64,000 nucleotides of DNA from Loripinus fragilis (GCA_964019695.1 OZ026524.1:25646164-25710163), one strand, 5' to 3'; shown: positions 22,903 through 36,141, counted from the first letter of the stretch. The notes: a model not told the origin generated them from the sequence alone. Numbers and translations: made by a program.

Positions 22903-24121
22903 GTACTTTGTATTACCACTCAACTGACAGTAAAGTGCACGACTCGTGATGAACGTAGATTAATCATTATCCAGTGCCAGAAGTAATGTGTGGAAAGTAA
23001 ATTGGTTATTTCTTGCGGAATGATGCATAATTTGATCAATATACACATTATGGTTGAATTTCTCTAAAGAAATATGTGTTTGGTTTTTTGTGTGCTTGTA
23101 GCATGGGCACTGTATTGATTAGGATGCTTGTGACATGGGCACTGATAAAGTTTTTAAAGCTTCAGCTAATATGTACATTCCAAATAATGCTAATCTGTAA
23201 AGATCAGAAAACGTTTTGCATACCAGTGTCTAGACAACGTTACAATGTATAAGTAAGCCAAATTTGATCAAAATATACCATGCGGTTTCAGAGTTATGAG
23301 CTTTTTCACTTAAAGACCACGAAATGAAGCTCCGCAAACCCTCGCGACCGTATTGTATACTATTGGCTGGACAATCTAAAAATAAATATAAATAAGTATG
23401 AAAAATTTGATTCAATTATATCGCGTGGTTAAAAAGTTATGAGCAGTTTCACTAACTGACCACGGACGGACAGACTAATGGACGGATGGACGCACATAGT
23501 GATTATAGTGCAGACCCAATGGTCGGGCAAGATTATAGTGCAGACCCAACTGGACAGGACAGTGTCTCTCTCAAAAATACACAGACAGAACCTCAAAAAT
23601 ATATCAGTTTTTCAACGAAAACAAATAATATTTAGAGTCGGTGGATAAAACAAAAAAAAAATAATTTTAGAAATTATTTTTTTTTTCTCTTCTTTGTAAA
23701 TCAACTAATGAAAAAAATTTGGTCTAAGTCAAAGTGAGTATGTCGTTTACCAACATTTTATAGTGTCTTTACTCTCGTTGGAGTCTCACAACAACTGACA
23801 TGTGTCGTGTGCCTACTGCAAACCCACTACTTATGTGTGAAATATATAGCCTACGGACAGATGGGTTAGAGCTAGCAGTGAAATCCAGATCAGCCTGCTT
23901 CCCACTGAGCAGTCTGATCAGGGTCTACACCATTTGCCATTTCAACACTATTCCTTTTACAATCATAAACAGGTACATGTAGGCAACCAAACTATTTCAA
24001 ATTTTACTCTGAGTATAGTAAGGAGTTAAAAAGCAAAATTAGAAACCATTTCCCATAAATATAATAACAATCCTTGTAGGATCAACATCTACAGAAGCTC
24101 CATCAATCAGTGACATATAAT
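22903..24121. other. No gene; degenerate dimer repeat
   Basis: 23215-23530 holds a direct dimer: AATTTGATCAAAATATACCA with GAGTTATGAGC versus AATTTGATTCAATTATATCG with AAGTTATGAGC. A palindromic CAGATCAGCCTGC/GCAGTCTGATCAG piece lies near 23890-23920. The rest is featureless. Confidence 0.5.
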
Positions 24122-24345
24122 AGGTACTGGGGGTGGTGTTCAGGATTTCTGGAAAGGGGGTTCATGTGTATAAAGGTGTGGGGTTCGTTTTGATGATTTT
24201 ATATAATTTACCCTAAATATCCCATAAAAACGAACTATCACTGAGACCATATTATTTCATTGCCATGGGATATTTAAAACGGCGGGTGGGGAAGGGGTTC
24301 ACGCGAACCCCCTACCCCCACCCCCCACCTGGATCTGCCACTAAT
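24122..24345 (+). repeat. Dispersed element D, uninterrupted copy
   Basis: Begins near GGATTTCTGGAAAGGGGGTT and ends CTGGATCTGCCAC. An internal AAATATCCCAT ... ATGGGATATTT palindrome is present. The second copy at 53900-54445 has the same parts with a family B insertion, so this copy represents the empty site. Confidence 0.6.
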
Positions 24346-25218
24346 TATATATAGATCAATGTTTCAGCCAATATCTCTAATTTGATTGACTTCTGGGAAA
24401 TTATTGACTGCTCTTACATGTATCACCTCAGTAATCATGTTGTTTTTAGCTAGATCAGGCCGGTGGTCTAATCTAATCTGATAGTAGGTAAGCTCTGTCC
24501 ACATACCACCTCATACAGACGCCAACCCGTTGACGGAGATCCAGGGTCCAAAATTGCAATGCCACCTTAAAGTTAAGTACTACGTAGTTAAGCATTGATT
24601 TTTAGGTTACGGAAAAATAACGGTTCTAACGTTTTAAAATATAATAAAATATTTCATGCATTCTGCAGATCACAATGACATGTTTGACTGCACCGAGCCT
24701 GGCAATTAAACGTTTAAAATATCAATACTAATCTAAGGTAGTATACCTCTACAATATTAACCTGATCCTGACCTTTATGCATGAATAAATTATTACAGTT
24801 ATAACACAGAATATATATTTTTTCGTGATGGATCGTGTGCAATCGGTATGTTCCGAGCAATTACGAAAATAAACGTGTTAATATCCGTCGATAACTCCAA
24901 AAAGCTGTGCTTTTCATTGTAGTCGTCTGGTAAGTCCACATAACTCAAAATACGTAAATTATGGGTTCGAATCCTGCCTGACGCCACTTTTTTCCATTTT
25001 TACTTTGTTAAAGAAAGGCACTTAAACACAAGACTTTGTAAGTTCACGCGTTCTTTGAAAAGGTAATGAATGACAACTTCTTGATGCTGGGAGTTAAATT
25101 TTAGTTAGCGAATACGCCTTAAAAACAAACAAATACCCCTTCTCTTTGCTCCAAAGCAACATAAATCAGTTATGGCTCGTCGAAGCATTTCTATAAAGAT
25201 CATCAATGAGGTCCATAC
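24346..25218. other. No gene; possible tRNA 3' fragment
   Basis: At 24963-24973 GGTTCGAATCC (B box) is followed by a GACGCCA end and a T6 run at 24988-24993, like a tRNA or SINE head fragment. I could not find a matching 5' acceptor or an A box. The rest is featureless. Confidence 0.35.
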
Positions 25219-25421
25219 ATGAGCCACAACATGAGATTTCCAACAATGTGGTATATGCGATATGCAAAGGCTAAAACCAGCCTGCGCATACGCACACTAC
25301 GATCAGAGCCTTTGCTATTCGCTTGAATATTCGATGCCTGGTAAGCTTCTTTAGAGTTTCTATTATTAAAAGGGGGCTCCAAAGACTCAAATGCCACATT
25401 GTAGGAAATCTCATGTCGCAA
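25219..25421. mobile_element. MITE, second member of the ATGAGCC..ACATG family
   Basis: Ends ATGAGCCACAACATGAGATT (25219) and the complement of the 25392-25421 segment match the MITE at 3131-3358. The interior shares CCAGCCTGCGCATACGC. Confidence 0.7.
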
Positions 25422-25589
25422 ACTGAAGAGGTGACATGTGAGGGTTAAAGCTACAGTGTCACGGATCCGACGTGACAATGTTATTGCCACCAAACAGATC
25501 AAAATGAATAAAATGGATAAACGATATTGCAAAAACAGGAGAAAAAAATAACGAAAACAAATAGTTACAATAATAATAATGATAATAAT

Positions 25590-25692
25590 AATGTCGCGTA
25601 TGGGATTCTAACTTACAACGCAGTGCTTGAAAATGTGTAATGTAAAATATTCACGTTTTCCTAAAACCACTGAGCCACTTAGGCATCCGATA
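25590..25692 (-). other. Weak tRNA-like sequence with A-box motif
   Basis: On the minus strand GTGGCTCAGTGGTTTTAGG resembles an A box, and about 60 nt later GTTAGAATCCC is a degenerate B box. No good cloverleaf is formed. It may be a decayed SINE head. Confidence 0.25.
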
Positions 25693-27057
25693 TGCAATTG
25701 ATCATTATAGCGGTATATACACTTCCTGTGCTATATTTCCATATTATAGTGCGTACAGGAATTCAGTGAACATCGCTTTTTGCGTTTATTTTTATATGTG
25801 CAGACTCATCGCAGAATAAACATTTGAATTTAATACATCTATACACAGCCTAATTGGTGATATTTTTTCGGTACAAAAGGTATACCCATATTGGTTGTGA
25901 TATGATGCAATTTGTCCTCATTTGAGCATCTGCATATTTTAATTTACTCTAAACGCACCTTTGTACGGATCACTGCCTTTAGTTGACCATCGATGAATAA
26001 TTATACAGTTTTGTAAGACGAAGTAACGTGTTGAAGGGTTTCTTATCATATCAAAATAGTTCCACCAAATGCAAGTTATGGCCATAGTTTGGGCTCATTG
26101 AATTTTGGCATACAAGAAAATATTGAGGCCTTCCCAGTTGCCCCCCCCCCCCCCCCCCGCTTGTTCCAATGAAATTAACCGCTGTGTTCCGTTGTTCCTC
26201 AATTCAAAATCTTGATTTTCTGTGCTCCATCTCCTTGAAAGTTTTATTCCGCTGATAATCAGATTTTAAACAATTTTCCAACTTGTTTTATCAAAATTGA
26301 GCTTTCTATCTGTTTATTCCAAATACTGATTTGTTGACACCTGGCAATGCAAAATATGCATTGTAATTCCAGGCAACTATAATTGATAAGAGAAAAGGAT
26401 CACAGGGCTCACCCGGTAGACGTGATCCAAGTGAAAATAGACTCATCCAATAAAAACAATGCTCGTTCAGCCCTTTAACAATTGAGGGCAGAAAGAGAAA
26501 CTTGTGATGGGGTGGGAATGTAGAACAAGAAAAATAATAACGTGAAATATCATGTTATACTGGGGCGTTTCTAGTGGCTAATAAATGTTTTACCCAATTT
26601 ATGGGAGGGAATAAGATATCCATTTAGTGTATATGTCTTGTTTTATGTTGTTGTTGTTGTTTTATTGTTGTTGTTTTTTATTCACTGGAGAAGAAATTCG
26701 ACTGGTTTCTAACCCATAAAGGTGGGCTACATATGTAGAATTTTTGTTGATTTGTTGATTTATAAATAGATTGATCCATAAGGATGATGTAATGTTTGAT
26801 ACATAACTCAATACCCACTTTGCAAGACACATGAAGAGTGAAATATGCTTGACCATTTTGTAAAGGGTGCAGAAATTGAAACCATGTTAAAGGTGAACCT
26901 CGTTTGTTCGTGTCGTTTACTTTAATCAGTCTAATAACAGTTTCTTTGCCATCTAAACGACTACATTATAAAAAACAAAACGTAATTTACATTATTAAGT
27001 TTATCCGCAATCCAAGGCTGAAGAATGATTCCTGCCAACACAGAATCAAGATTTAAG
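25693..27057. other. No gene seen
   Basis: AT-rich, with an 18-base C run (26141-26158). No motif recognised. Confidence 0.5.
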
Positions 27058-28400
27058 TACGAGGGTCGTTTGGAAAGTTCTTAGCATGGCATCATAACTC
27101 CACAATGCGTTGATGAAATGCTATCATATAATACATTTTTTGAAACTAGAATTCAACGGCTACTTGATGGTTTAGTTTTTGTCGAAAAATGACTTGGCGT
27201 GCACGTGCAGCACATGCTCAAAACGAGTTGGGGTTTAAGCAAATTTTAAGCAAAATACTTGGAAAAAAGCGAAAGAAAATTGGGGACCTTATTTGCGATC
27301 ATGATTTGACAATATAACGATATGGTGCCAATTAATATTTTATTATGATATATTATGCGATCATTGCTTGAACGACTACCACCTTTACATTCGGAAAATG
27401 TTTACTATTAGAGAAATGGTAAACTTTCAAAAATTAGACTTTTTTCTATTTTTCTTTATACTTTTACTATAAATTGTGTCACTACAGGAGCACGAAAAAT
27501 GCCTGTTGAGTATATATTTGCTTTATTTGTAGCGAACAATGCATAAACATCATTTCGTCGCGCAAAAAGTATGGCTTGTTTAGTTCTGTATTCAAGAAAA
27601 TTATTCCTACTAACACTACCCCTACTTTTTAAGAAGTGGGTGGGGTACTTAGCCCCTCACATTTTGTCGATGGCATAAGAACTTCTCATGGTATCGCGTT
27701 TACCATCACAAAATTGATTGATTTCTACTCTCTAGGTATTTTTATTTTTTTGTTTGCCACCGTTTTCAATTGAAATGAACTAGAACGTCAACTCATAACT
27801 AAACTTACTCTGCCCCATGGGAAGATTATACGAGTTATCTTCCCTTTGTTCTGGTTTACAAAAAATATTTTGGCTTCAATACAAAGAATGTAAAGTGTGC
27901 TTGACGAAAATACCAACGCACGGCACTTAAAACTACTGTCGGTTATATATTTTCAAAATATGTGCATTGTGACATGCGATTTTTAGTCGAATAAATAAGG
28001 GCATTGCTTTGCTTTCTAGATGGTTTTGGTATTTCTTTTTCAGTATTTAGTTATTAGAAACATCCAACTCGGTAATCAATTTTATTTAATAACTGTACCA
28101 GATTGTCGCCTACCAAATGGTAAAAATATATCTAATTTCATGAACTATTGTTAATGCTCTGCACACTTTTCAAAAGGTAAAATGTTATATTTTCCACTGA
28201 AATTTTGCGTTTTCCAGTATACAAAAAGTACATGTATTCACAATTATAGTTTTCGTGTCTGCATTATAATATCCTAATGGAATTTGTGTCATAACATAGA
28301 AGAAAGATGGCTCATTAAAATGATACCAAGCATGATAGGGTTTGTAAATCGGTTATTGAGATAAAAGACCATGCTAGGAACTTTCCAAATGCCCCTCGTA
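27058..28400. mobile_element. Mariner-type non-autonomous element, 1.34 kb
   Basis: TA at both edges (27058-27059, 28399-28400). Ends CGAGGGTCGTTTGGAAAGTT and the complement of CGAGGGGCATTTGGAAAGTT match in 27 of 30 bases, including AGCATGG. The length equals a typical mariner, but neither strand has a long frame or a transposase motif I can recognise. Confidence 0.75.
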
Positions 28401-30230
28401 TATTACTGTTTTGTGATCATAGTGACCGTTTATTGCCTGGTAGACAGACTGCCAGATAACTTTTAGTACATTAATAAATGTGAAACAAGTATGACCGTCC
28501 TTTATCCGACAGAGTCTTGTCACAGGGACTAGTCCTGCTTTACAACATGTCAATTATGTAGACTGGCATATTGTAATCACTTGACTTGACCTTATGTTCG
28601 AGTGTGAATAATATGAGAAAATGGAGAAAAAGCTTTTTCAGCTAACAAAGGTTGATTTTTTAAAAGACAAATGAACAGACAATGTTAATTATGTGCCGTG
28701 CTTGCCACTACTAAGACGTTTTGTTGTCAAAAGCGTTGTTTTTGATAGCAGGTATCTCCACTTTTTTGAGAAAGTCCCTAAACTACACATCTAAAGCCAG
28801 TGTCAGGTGTCATCGTAAAGTGTCAGTCTGTGGGTAAAAATGTCTATTTGGCCTATACTGGACTCGTACAGGTAAGCGTCGACTAACATCAAGATAGCAG
28901 TTCCCAACTAAGTAGAGGTGGAGTACACAACTTTTACTTAAACAGCCTTGATATTACGGGAATTCTGCTGTAAAACAAGACTTTTAACGCTAGATCCGTC
29001 TCGCTTAGCCAGGCAGTCATGCGAAACGTTGGCGTAATTTTCACAGTTGTGAAGTGTTTACGTCCTAACCGACACTGTCTTCATATAAAATAATTGTAAA
29101 AACACAAGCGATTTACAAGGATCATTGACGGTTTGGGCCTTATACGCCTATTTTTCTGATTCCCAGAACGCTGCTTTTGAGCTTCCAGTGTGGTACATGT
29201 AGTATCAGTGCAACAGGTGAATCTAATGGCAAGAGCCAGCTAGCAATATGTTTTCAAAATTCCTACGCACTCGAGAGTTATGGTGGGTAGAAAGGGGAGG
29301 GGGTCTGAAATTTCATGAAAATAAAAAGTGCTTTAAAAAGTGATATCTTCACGTTTTCTTGATTTATTTGGTAGGCATGGTGATATCTATTGAACATACC
29401 ATATGCAGAGTATTAACGAATCACAATAATTGATGAAATTGTTTTAAAAACAAAATATGTTTTGTAATAAAATGATTTTGGGGAGATAATTTAGAAGTTA
29501 CCTGTACTTTTTTGACTACATCTACCGTAAATAATACAAAACTGAAAGCTCAACAAAAGAAATGAATATTTTTGAAGGAATGAAAGTGTCCCATTTAGCA
29601 TTGGAAGTAAAACTGATTCCAACTAGATCCTTTGAATATTACTTTTGCTTTGTTTAATGGGCATAGCATGTTGAATGTATTTTAAGTGTCCTAATATTTA
29701 TGGTACACATGATGCATGTATATCCCTATATGAGCCAATATATTGAACACTAAAGTATTTACCTGTTATAACTCTTTGCATGCCAGTGGATAATTTTGTC
29801 GTCTGTCAATAGCCGTTTGCAAACAGTTTGAACCCAGATGAAGACCAATAGAATGTCGGTCTTGATCTGGATCCATACTGTTTGACACTCTGATGGTGGT
29901 CCTGGGTGGTTTATTTCTAAAAACTTTATTTTGAAGAAAGCCAGCAGACGAAAATAAAAACATGAACAATTCCCTAGCATGCAAGTAGATAAGTACAGGC
30001 CGTTTGCAAAATAATGTGTCATTTATTAACAGTGTGATTTTTTCTTATGAAAAATGCATAAAACCTTGCTAATTCTACGTATAATCTTTAAGTAGTTTAT
30101 ATTAAACTATCACATAATACAAAGCAATTCAGGAGGTTGGTTCTAGAGAACTTCATTACTGTCATTTATTTCTTATTTGTCAGAAAAGACATTTTGTGGG
30201 TTTAGGCCCGGGGTTCTTGGGCTGCTGAAC
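28401..30230. other. No gene; one dispersed repeat fragment
   Basis: About 29810-29990 is related to 34150-34340 (GCCGTTTGCAAACAG, ACACTCTGATGGTGG versus ACACTCAGTGGTGGG, AGACGAAAATAA, AAGCATGC). Nothing else is recognisable. Confidence 0.5.
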
Positions 30231-30530
30231 ATCTTTCCCCCCCGTGTGCCAGCAAGCCACTTCCATACAAAGTGTAAAATATGGTAACACATAGGCAGGC
30301 AAAAGCTTTTGCTGGCACACATGGGGGGGGGGGAATGATATTTTAAAAAATGTTTTCGGATTCCTATATATCTTAATGTAAAACTGATTGTTCTACCCAA
30401 AATATTACATCTTTGAAGCATTTAATATCGAAAACGGATTTCACAGCCATAAAGTACTCAGGTCAGGGTAGCTTCAAGGCGAAGAAAGGGACGATTGACA
30501 AACTTTTATTTTTACTGAAAACCATAGGCA
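30231..30530 (+). repeat. Hairpin-bearing dispersed repeat E, copy 1
   Basis: C-rich left arm CCCCCCGTGTGCCAGCA (to 30254) and right arm TGCTGGCACAC plus AT and a G run (30310-30333) enclose a conserved loop with GTGTAAAATAT. Downstream similarity to the 44480-44800 copy includes TTGACAAACTTTTATTTTT and ATAGGCA. Confidence 0.75.
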
Positions 30531-30563
30531 TTTACCCATAGCAAGTGTCAATGATCCTTTTCA

Positions 30564-30855
30564 CATGTTGGTGGCCCAGTGGCTAGTATATTGGACTACT
30601 GGGTGGGCAGGTGATTTTGTTTGTTTGCTTGATTTGATTCTTTACGTCCCATCAACAATATTTCAGTTATAAAGGGACGGGTCTTCCTGGTTTGAACCAG
30701 TACTAGGCTAGGATTAATGTGTCTTGCTCAAGGACACAACACAGTGACGCCAGTGAGGTTCGAACCCGCGGCCTCTCAGTCTCGAGTCAAGCACTCTACC
30801 ACTGAGCCACTACGCTCCCTTGGTGGGCAGGTGAGGTTCGAATCTCCCACATGTC
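30564..30855 (+). other. tRNA-like sequence split by a SINE
   Basis: 30564-30614 carries an A-box-like TGGCCCAGTGGCTAG; 30835-30855 continues GGTTCGAATCTCCC. Removing the SINE and one target duplication leaves a tRNA-like module of about 70 nt. ATGTTGG at the start can pair in six of seven positions with CCCACAT at the end. It may be a tRNA pseudogene or another SINE head. Confidence 0.5.
30602..30834 (-). mobile_element. SINE S1, minus-strand copy inside a tRNA-like sequence
   Basis: Body 30615-30821 with target duplications GGTGGGCAGGTGA (30602-30614, 30822-30834). The A and B boxes of the SINE are intact on the minus strand. Confidence 0.93.
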
Positions 30856-31614
30856 ATGTTTTCTCTCCAGTATATATATCCCATTTATCATGTAACATAT
30901 ATATATAATGCGAATGCTTTTTCAATAAAACCAATATTTACATTTATATAATTTTATTGGAACGTAATGCATATGGAACGAATTGAAGTTGGTGTAGACA
31001 CAAAGCATCGGCAATCGAATCTGAGCTTGGATGGACATATTTTTTCAGTTCTTAAATTCAATTCTTTAACTCGTATGATATATGGAGCACTAGCACAATT
31101 TTGTGTACACATGGAAAGAAGCTACTGATAAAGATGCGGACTATTTTAAAGGGCTTGTCACACGAAAGCGCTTTCGACGTCTCATCGCCATTTCCAGTCA
31201 AACTTGAGATGCGCTGTGTTTTCTTTTAATGGATTCCTGTTAAAGACAATGAGACGTCAAAACGCGCATGGCGTGTACGAAGCTGTTCTGTCTTACGCAA
31301 ATGGAGCATCTGCGACGTGCGTCTAAGCCATGGAGTCGTTCTTGAATGCAGACTGAATGCAGCTTTCTTCACAGGTTAGTGATCCAGGACGTGGCCAAGA
31401 TTCTTTATACCAATCAAAAGTTGTACACTCAAGGAAAAAAAAGATACAAATAACAAGACGTATACTGCATTCTTCTTCCACAGCTTAAAATGGCGGAAGC
31501 ACCAGACATACATACTAAACGTGGGATTTCTTTGTCAGACACATTAGGTACACCTCTTACATACGCCAATGTATCTTACAACGCCTGAAGTCTGCATGCC
31601 TGGTTTATCATGGT
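30856..31614. other. No gene seen
   Basis: Featureless apart from short TA runs near 30895. Confidence 0.5.
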
Positions 31615-31970
31615 GTATGGTTCCCTCTTTAATTGCTCGACGGTTGTTCAGGTCTCAGACTTAATGACGTCCCTGACGTAAATCTTTAATCCGTTTTTTG
31701 ATGCCTGATGTTTTTCGTTGACTGGGCCAACCGTGGCTCAACTTGAGGTTTTTGTTAGCTCTGACTATCTGTGAGTCATAGGGCATTTTCTTTGTTTTAT
31801 CATAGTGTTTTACTTTTATTTGATTGTTTCTCTGTGATGACACGTTGCGTTAGTAAGGAAGCCTACGTGCGAGCTAAACAATTTTGTGTTTTAACAACAA
31901 CATAATCTAGGGCGAAGATTTGGCGCCTGTAAAATGCATTTAAGGCGCCCCGGTAGCTTAGGCTGCTGTC
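31615..31970 (-). repeat. Dispersed repeat family C, copy 1
   Basis: Related to 63040-63410 over most of its length (GGTCTCAGACTTAATGACG, CTGACGTAAATC, ACCGTGGCTCAACTTGAGG, TCTGACTATCTGTGAGTCAT). Its right end shares the AAATGCATTT ... CTTAGGCTGCTG block with family B, in inverse orientation. Confidence 0.75.
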
Positions 31971-33216
31971 CCATAGATAAACTCTGCGTACCCGTCTTAA
32001 TCGCAGGAAAAAATCACATATCTCTGTCACACGGAAGCTTGTCAACTTTATCGTATTCGCTCCATTTACCGCACACGCCCCTAAGTACAAGGCAGGGTAA
32101 AATCGAAAAATATATGCATAAGCACGCGCCTCCCGTTTTCAGTATATGACTGTTTTACATTCATTATATCACTTGTCATGAATGCTTTCTTTATATATAA
32201 TTTAAAACAAGCCGTCACTTTTTCTTAAATGGTCTTAGATTGAAAATGCTTTAAACTTTCTACATTAAACATGCCTTTTGCTGCTCGTCAATGCATTTGG
32301 TTTAGTTTAGGGTTTATGCCCATTAATTAGGCTTTTACCAAGAATTTGTGGAAAACCAATGTCCATTCGAACGCTCACTACGCATACGTGTATAGGCCTG
32401 ATACAAGATAAGCATATCAAAGAGGTGTGACCAAATTTGACCTTGTTGCAAAACAGGTCAAGGTAAGCACAGGGCCATCATTTATAAAAATCTTAAACCT
32501 CGAGTCCTCAATGTTGCATGACAAGTTTCACTATCATACGATTTTGGGTTGTGACTTAACTGATTTCAAATATGTTACTGAATATGGGCGTGGCGATCAT
32601 TTTGTGATGTGCCTGGACCACTTATGCAAAGCAACGCATTTTATCCCTAATTCGTAAGAAAGACGATTGGCGACGAAGGATGCAAGAGATAATGCCTATA
32701 CTGGTTAGCTCACTTAGTGAGCCTCATGACTTAGTTAAGCTAAAACTCTAAGAGCACCATAAAAAATTGTTTTCGTCTTCTTTTCTTAAGACTTCCACTG
32801 TACAATGGGACAGTTACTTAGCCACAGAGGTACCGGGGAAGCCCTCCTGGAAGCAGTTAACAAGTTTTAAGACTATTCTTTCACCAGGAACTGACAACTT
32901 GCTCTTCTTGGGGAGGTCCGATTGCAGACGAAGATATGGTTTTTAATGCATTTGAGACCATTTGTATAATAGCTCGGACGAGAATGAGAAATTCGGATCC
33001 TTTTCATGCTCAAAGTTTTCAGGTAAAACAGACATAAACAAGAGCTTGGGTGAGTTCGAAATTCTGTCATATCTGATCACACTCTACAGAGTAACCTGTC
33101 ATTGAGCGTCCAAAAAACGACGTTTCCCTTTTTGCTCAGATTCTAATCATCCGAATCATAAAATTTGTAGGTATGGAGGACGTGCATAATATACTGCTCA
33201 AGAACTTTGCAACACC
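31971..33216. other. No gene seen
   Basis: Open frames here are short (76 codons at most) and match no family I recognise. Confidence 0.45.
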
Positions 33217-33799
33217 AAAGGGGTCGTGCATTAAGGGGCTATTTTTGCCCCCTCTAGAGGCAAAAACTGAAAGTTGCTTTTCACCAATTTAATCTTATTG
33301 GTTTATTAGAAGAATATCCAAAGTGTAAATTTCTGGCATTTATTTTACTTTTACCGGTTGCTATGGTAACCGAAATGCCTGACAAAATAGGCTTAAAATA
33401 GAGAAATTGCCATTTTAGGCAAAATTTAAGGCTTTTGGAGACCGATTTTTTAAGAATTAAATATCAGCACAAGCAATTACCAAAAAAAACCTTTTAATAT
33501 ATTGTGTTCCGGGATAATTCTAATCTGTTAAAATATGTTTTTGGTATTTGCTTATGCTCTATATTTATTCCTCTGTTACATGTCTCCAATTTGCTCCAAA
33601 ATGGTCACTTTCCTATTTTCGGCCTATTTTGGCGGCCATTTTTGTTACCAAAGCAACCGTAAAAGTCGAATCAATTCCAGACCTTAACACTTTGGCTATT
33701 GTTCTAATAAACTAATAAGAAGAAACTTGTGAAGAGCAACTTTTATTTTTTGACCTCATAGGGGGGCCAAAATAGCCTCTTAATGCACGTACCCCTTTT
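33217..33799. mobile_element. Fold-back element with long (about 160 bp) inverted arms
   Basis: The left arm from AAAGGGGTCGTGCATTAAGG (33217) pairs with the right arm ending at 33799. Matching blocks include GTTGCTTTTCACCA, CTTATTGGTTTATTAGAA, CCAAAGTGT and the X-box GTTGCTATGGTAAC (33357-33370) opposite GTTACCAAAGCAAC (33644-33657). Non-coding centre. Confidence 0.8.
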
Positions 33800-35519
33800 A
33801 GAGATTGTGAAATACATTTGTAAGCAAAAAAGTGAAAATGATTTTTAGGAGAAAATGCAATTTTTGATGAAAAAGTACGATTTTTGAGAATTTTTCGAAT
33901 TTCTCAGTTGAAGTAAGAGACATATTTCCAACAAAATGGGGGGTTTTAAGCACACAAACAACTTGCACAATTCCTCACTGATTAAATTAATGTGCCGTGA
34001 AAAGGTAGATTAATTCACAAGTTCAGCATTCTGACAGTCATATTAGTTATTGGTCAATAGTTGATAGTCGTTAGTCTAAGCTTTACCTGTATGAGTCTAG
34101 TAGGCACTACAATATCATTTATCACAGTTTAGTCTGGTTTAGCTCTTTGTCTGCAATTGTCGTCTGCTGATAACATTTAAAAGCCGGCTGGACCCAGATC
34201 AGGAGAGACAATCTAGATCAAAGCTGTGCGACACTCAGTGGTGGGATACTTGATATTTATTTTTTTTTAAAAAAAAGAGCTTCTTTTGCAAAATCAATCT
34301 AGAAGACGAAAATAACCAAGCATGCTAAGAATTATAACAATTCTTATTAGTTATCACAACTAAATCTCAATAGTTTGGTCTCGTTTATCACAAAGTGCTA
34401 TATGTATACTATGCACCATAAATTTAGCAATTGTTTTGTATTGGTGAGCCCATCCACATCAGATCTCGAGTTTCATTAGCCGTCTTGAAGATACAAGCGC
34501 CAATCATCTGACAAGATTTTCCATTTAAAAAAATACAGAATTACCAAACGCAGCGGCCGTGCTAAAGTGACGTTTAATTTTAAGACTAGTGGGTAACGTG
34601 GGTATTTCTGATCATTGGGGGGAGCTGTAATCATTTTCAAACGATTGTTTGGTCACTGAAAACTAAAAAAGCATAGCAAATGCTGCAATTTTCTGAACTT
34701 TCTCAGAGAAATAAAGGACCAAGTTTTCACAATTTGACGTTTTTACTAATGCTTTTACGTTTTCGCCTTTAAACGGTGTCTCTAGTCGGATTTTCTTGAA
34801 CCACATTAACAAGCAAAACTGTTTGACGCCTTCCAACACATTCAGACAAATACTGTTGAATGAAACATCTTCACTACTACAGTGCACGAGCCGAAAGATA
34901 AAATCTAACGTCACCGTTATCTCGCAAATGCGTCGCACCGTTTTTCAGTAACTTAAGGTTTTAATCAACCATAAGGTGAATTACATTCTAAGCCTATGAT
35001 ATCTTAGTAAACTGATTCTCTGTCGAATTGAAATGCCAATTAACATTAGAAGTTTAATCAAATGATGACTACCTTCTGACGTCATTGATGGCAGCTGATT
35101 TTTTTCAGCATGAAATCTCTATCACATATGTCACATAACCAATAGTTTTTATAGGCGTATGATGCATGAGGAAGACGAAATACCACCAAACGAAAAATCC
35201 CATGCTTATCATTTCAGCATTACTTACAACGGGTGCCATTTTTGTTTACTGACCCCTTCTGCAATTCTTGCTCTCCCCAAATGCCCATTTAAAGGATGGC
35301 GTCTGAAATTTCGTGATTTCATTTGCCTAAGATCCTGTTCTCGTCATTGCAATTGAAATAGATCGGTACTGCACGAAGATGAGCTCAAAAAGATGCGAAA
35401 CATAAGAAATTGCTAAACTTATTGTGCATAGTATATATTTCAAAAAAAATAGCAAGCACCACACACAAGCTAGGGTATAAGGTATGTTGAACACGTGCTG
35501 ATAGTGTCATTGGGTATAC
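33800..35519. other. No gene; repeat fragment
   Basis: 34150-34340 is the relative of 29810-29990. The rest shows only short frames and no recognisable motif. Confidence 0.45.
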
Positions 35520-35990
35520 AGTAAAAACTGTCTTAAGCGGCCACTCAAAAATAAACAAAACACAGATCTTAATGACAGATGGTAGTTTATGAAAATCAAA
35601 AGTATTGCAGAATGAATACTTCTGACCTGCATTAAGCAATAATCTCTCTTGAAATCCAATAGTTGGTATCATTTTTAAGTTGCCGCTTAAGACATGTCTT
35701 ACTGGATAAAACTACAAAACACAATTTTTAATGACAGACGGTAGCTTAATGAACGTCGAAAGTATTGCAGAATGCTCCCTTTGGGACATTCTGCAATACT
35801 TTGACCTGCATTAAGGGATAATCAGTCTTGAAATCCCAAGTTTGGTCTTCTTTTTGAGTTGCCACTGAAGACAGGTTTTACTGTATAATACGAAAACATA
35901 AAGATTTTGATGACAGATGGTAGCTTAATGAAAGTTGAAAGGATTGCAGCATGTTCCTCTTGGATCATTCTGCAATGCTTTTGGTTTAAA
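35520..35990 (+). repeat. Tandem repeat F with hairpin in each unit, array 1
   Basis: Two to three units of about 160-185 bp contain CTTAAGACAGGTTTTACTGT-like, AATGACAGACGGTAGCTTAA and a palindrome AGTATTGCAGAATG ... CATTCTGCAATACT (35759-35802). A second array of the same family is at 49960-50245. Confidence 0.8.
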
Positions 35991-36138
35991 CAATATTTTA
36001 TTCATAAAGATTTACATATTTTGATAGATACATACATACAATGTTTTTAGGATTTGACTGTAAGAATGAATGAGAAGTGAACAAAATAAAGTAAAAGTAG
36101 TAAAACGAATCTAAAGTATAAGTAAGATTATCAGATTG

Positions 36139-36141
<3 letters not shown>

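Noticed and set aside
24955..24994. tRNA gene with B box and T6 terminator
   Set aside because: No matching acceptor 5' strand or A box at the right distance.
27060..28398. Intact mariner transposase
   Set aside because: The ends and length fit, but neither strand has a frame or D-D motif I can recognise.
32427..32657. 76-codon frame
   Set aside because: No similarity recognised, no splice context and no support from neighbours.
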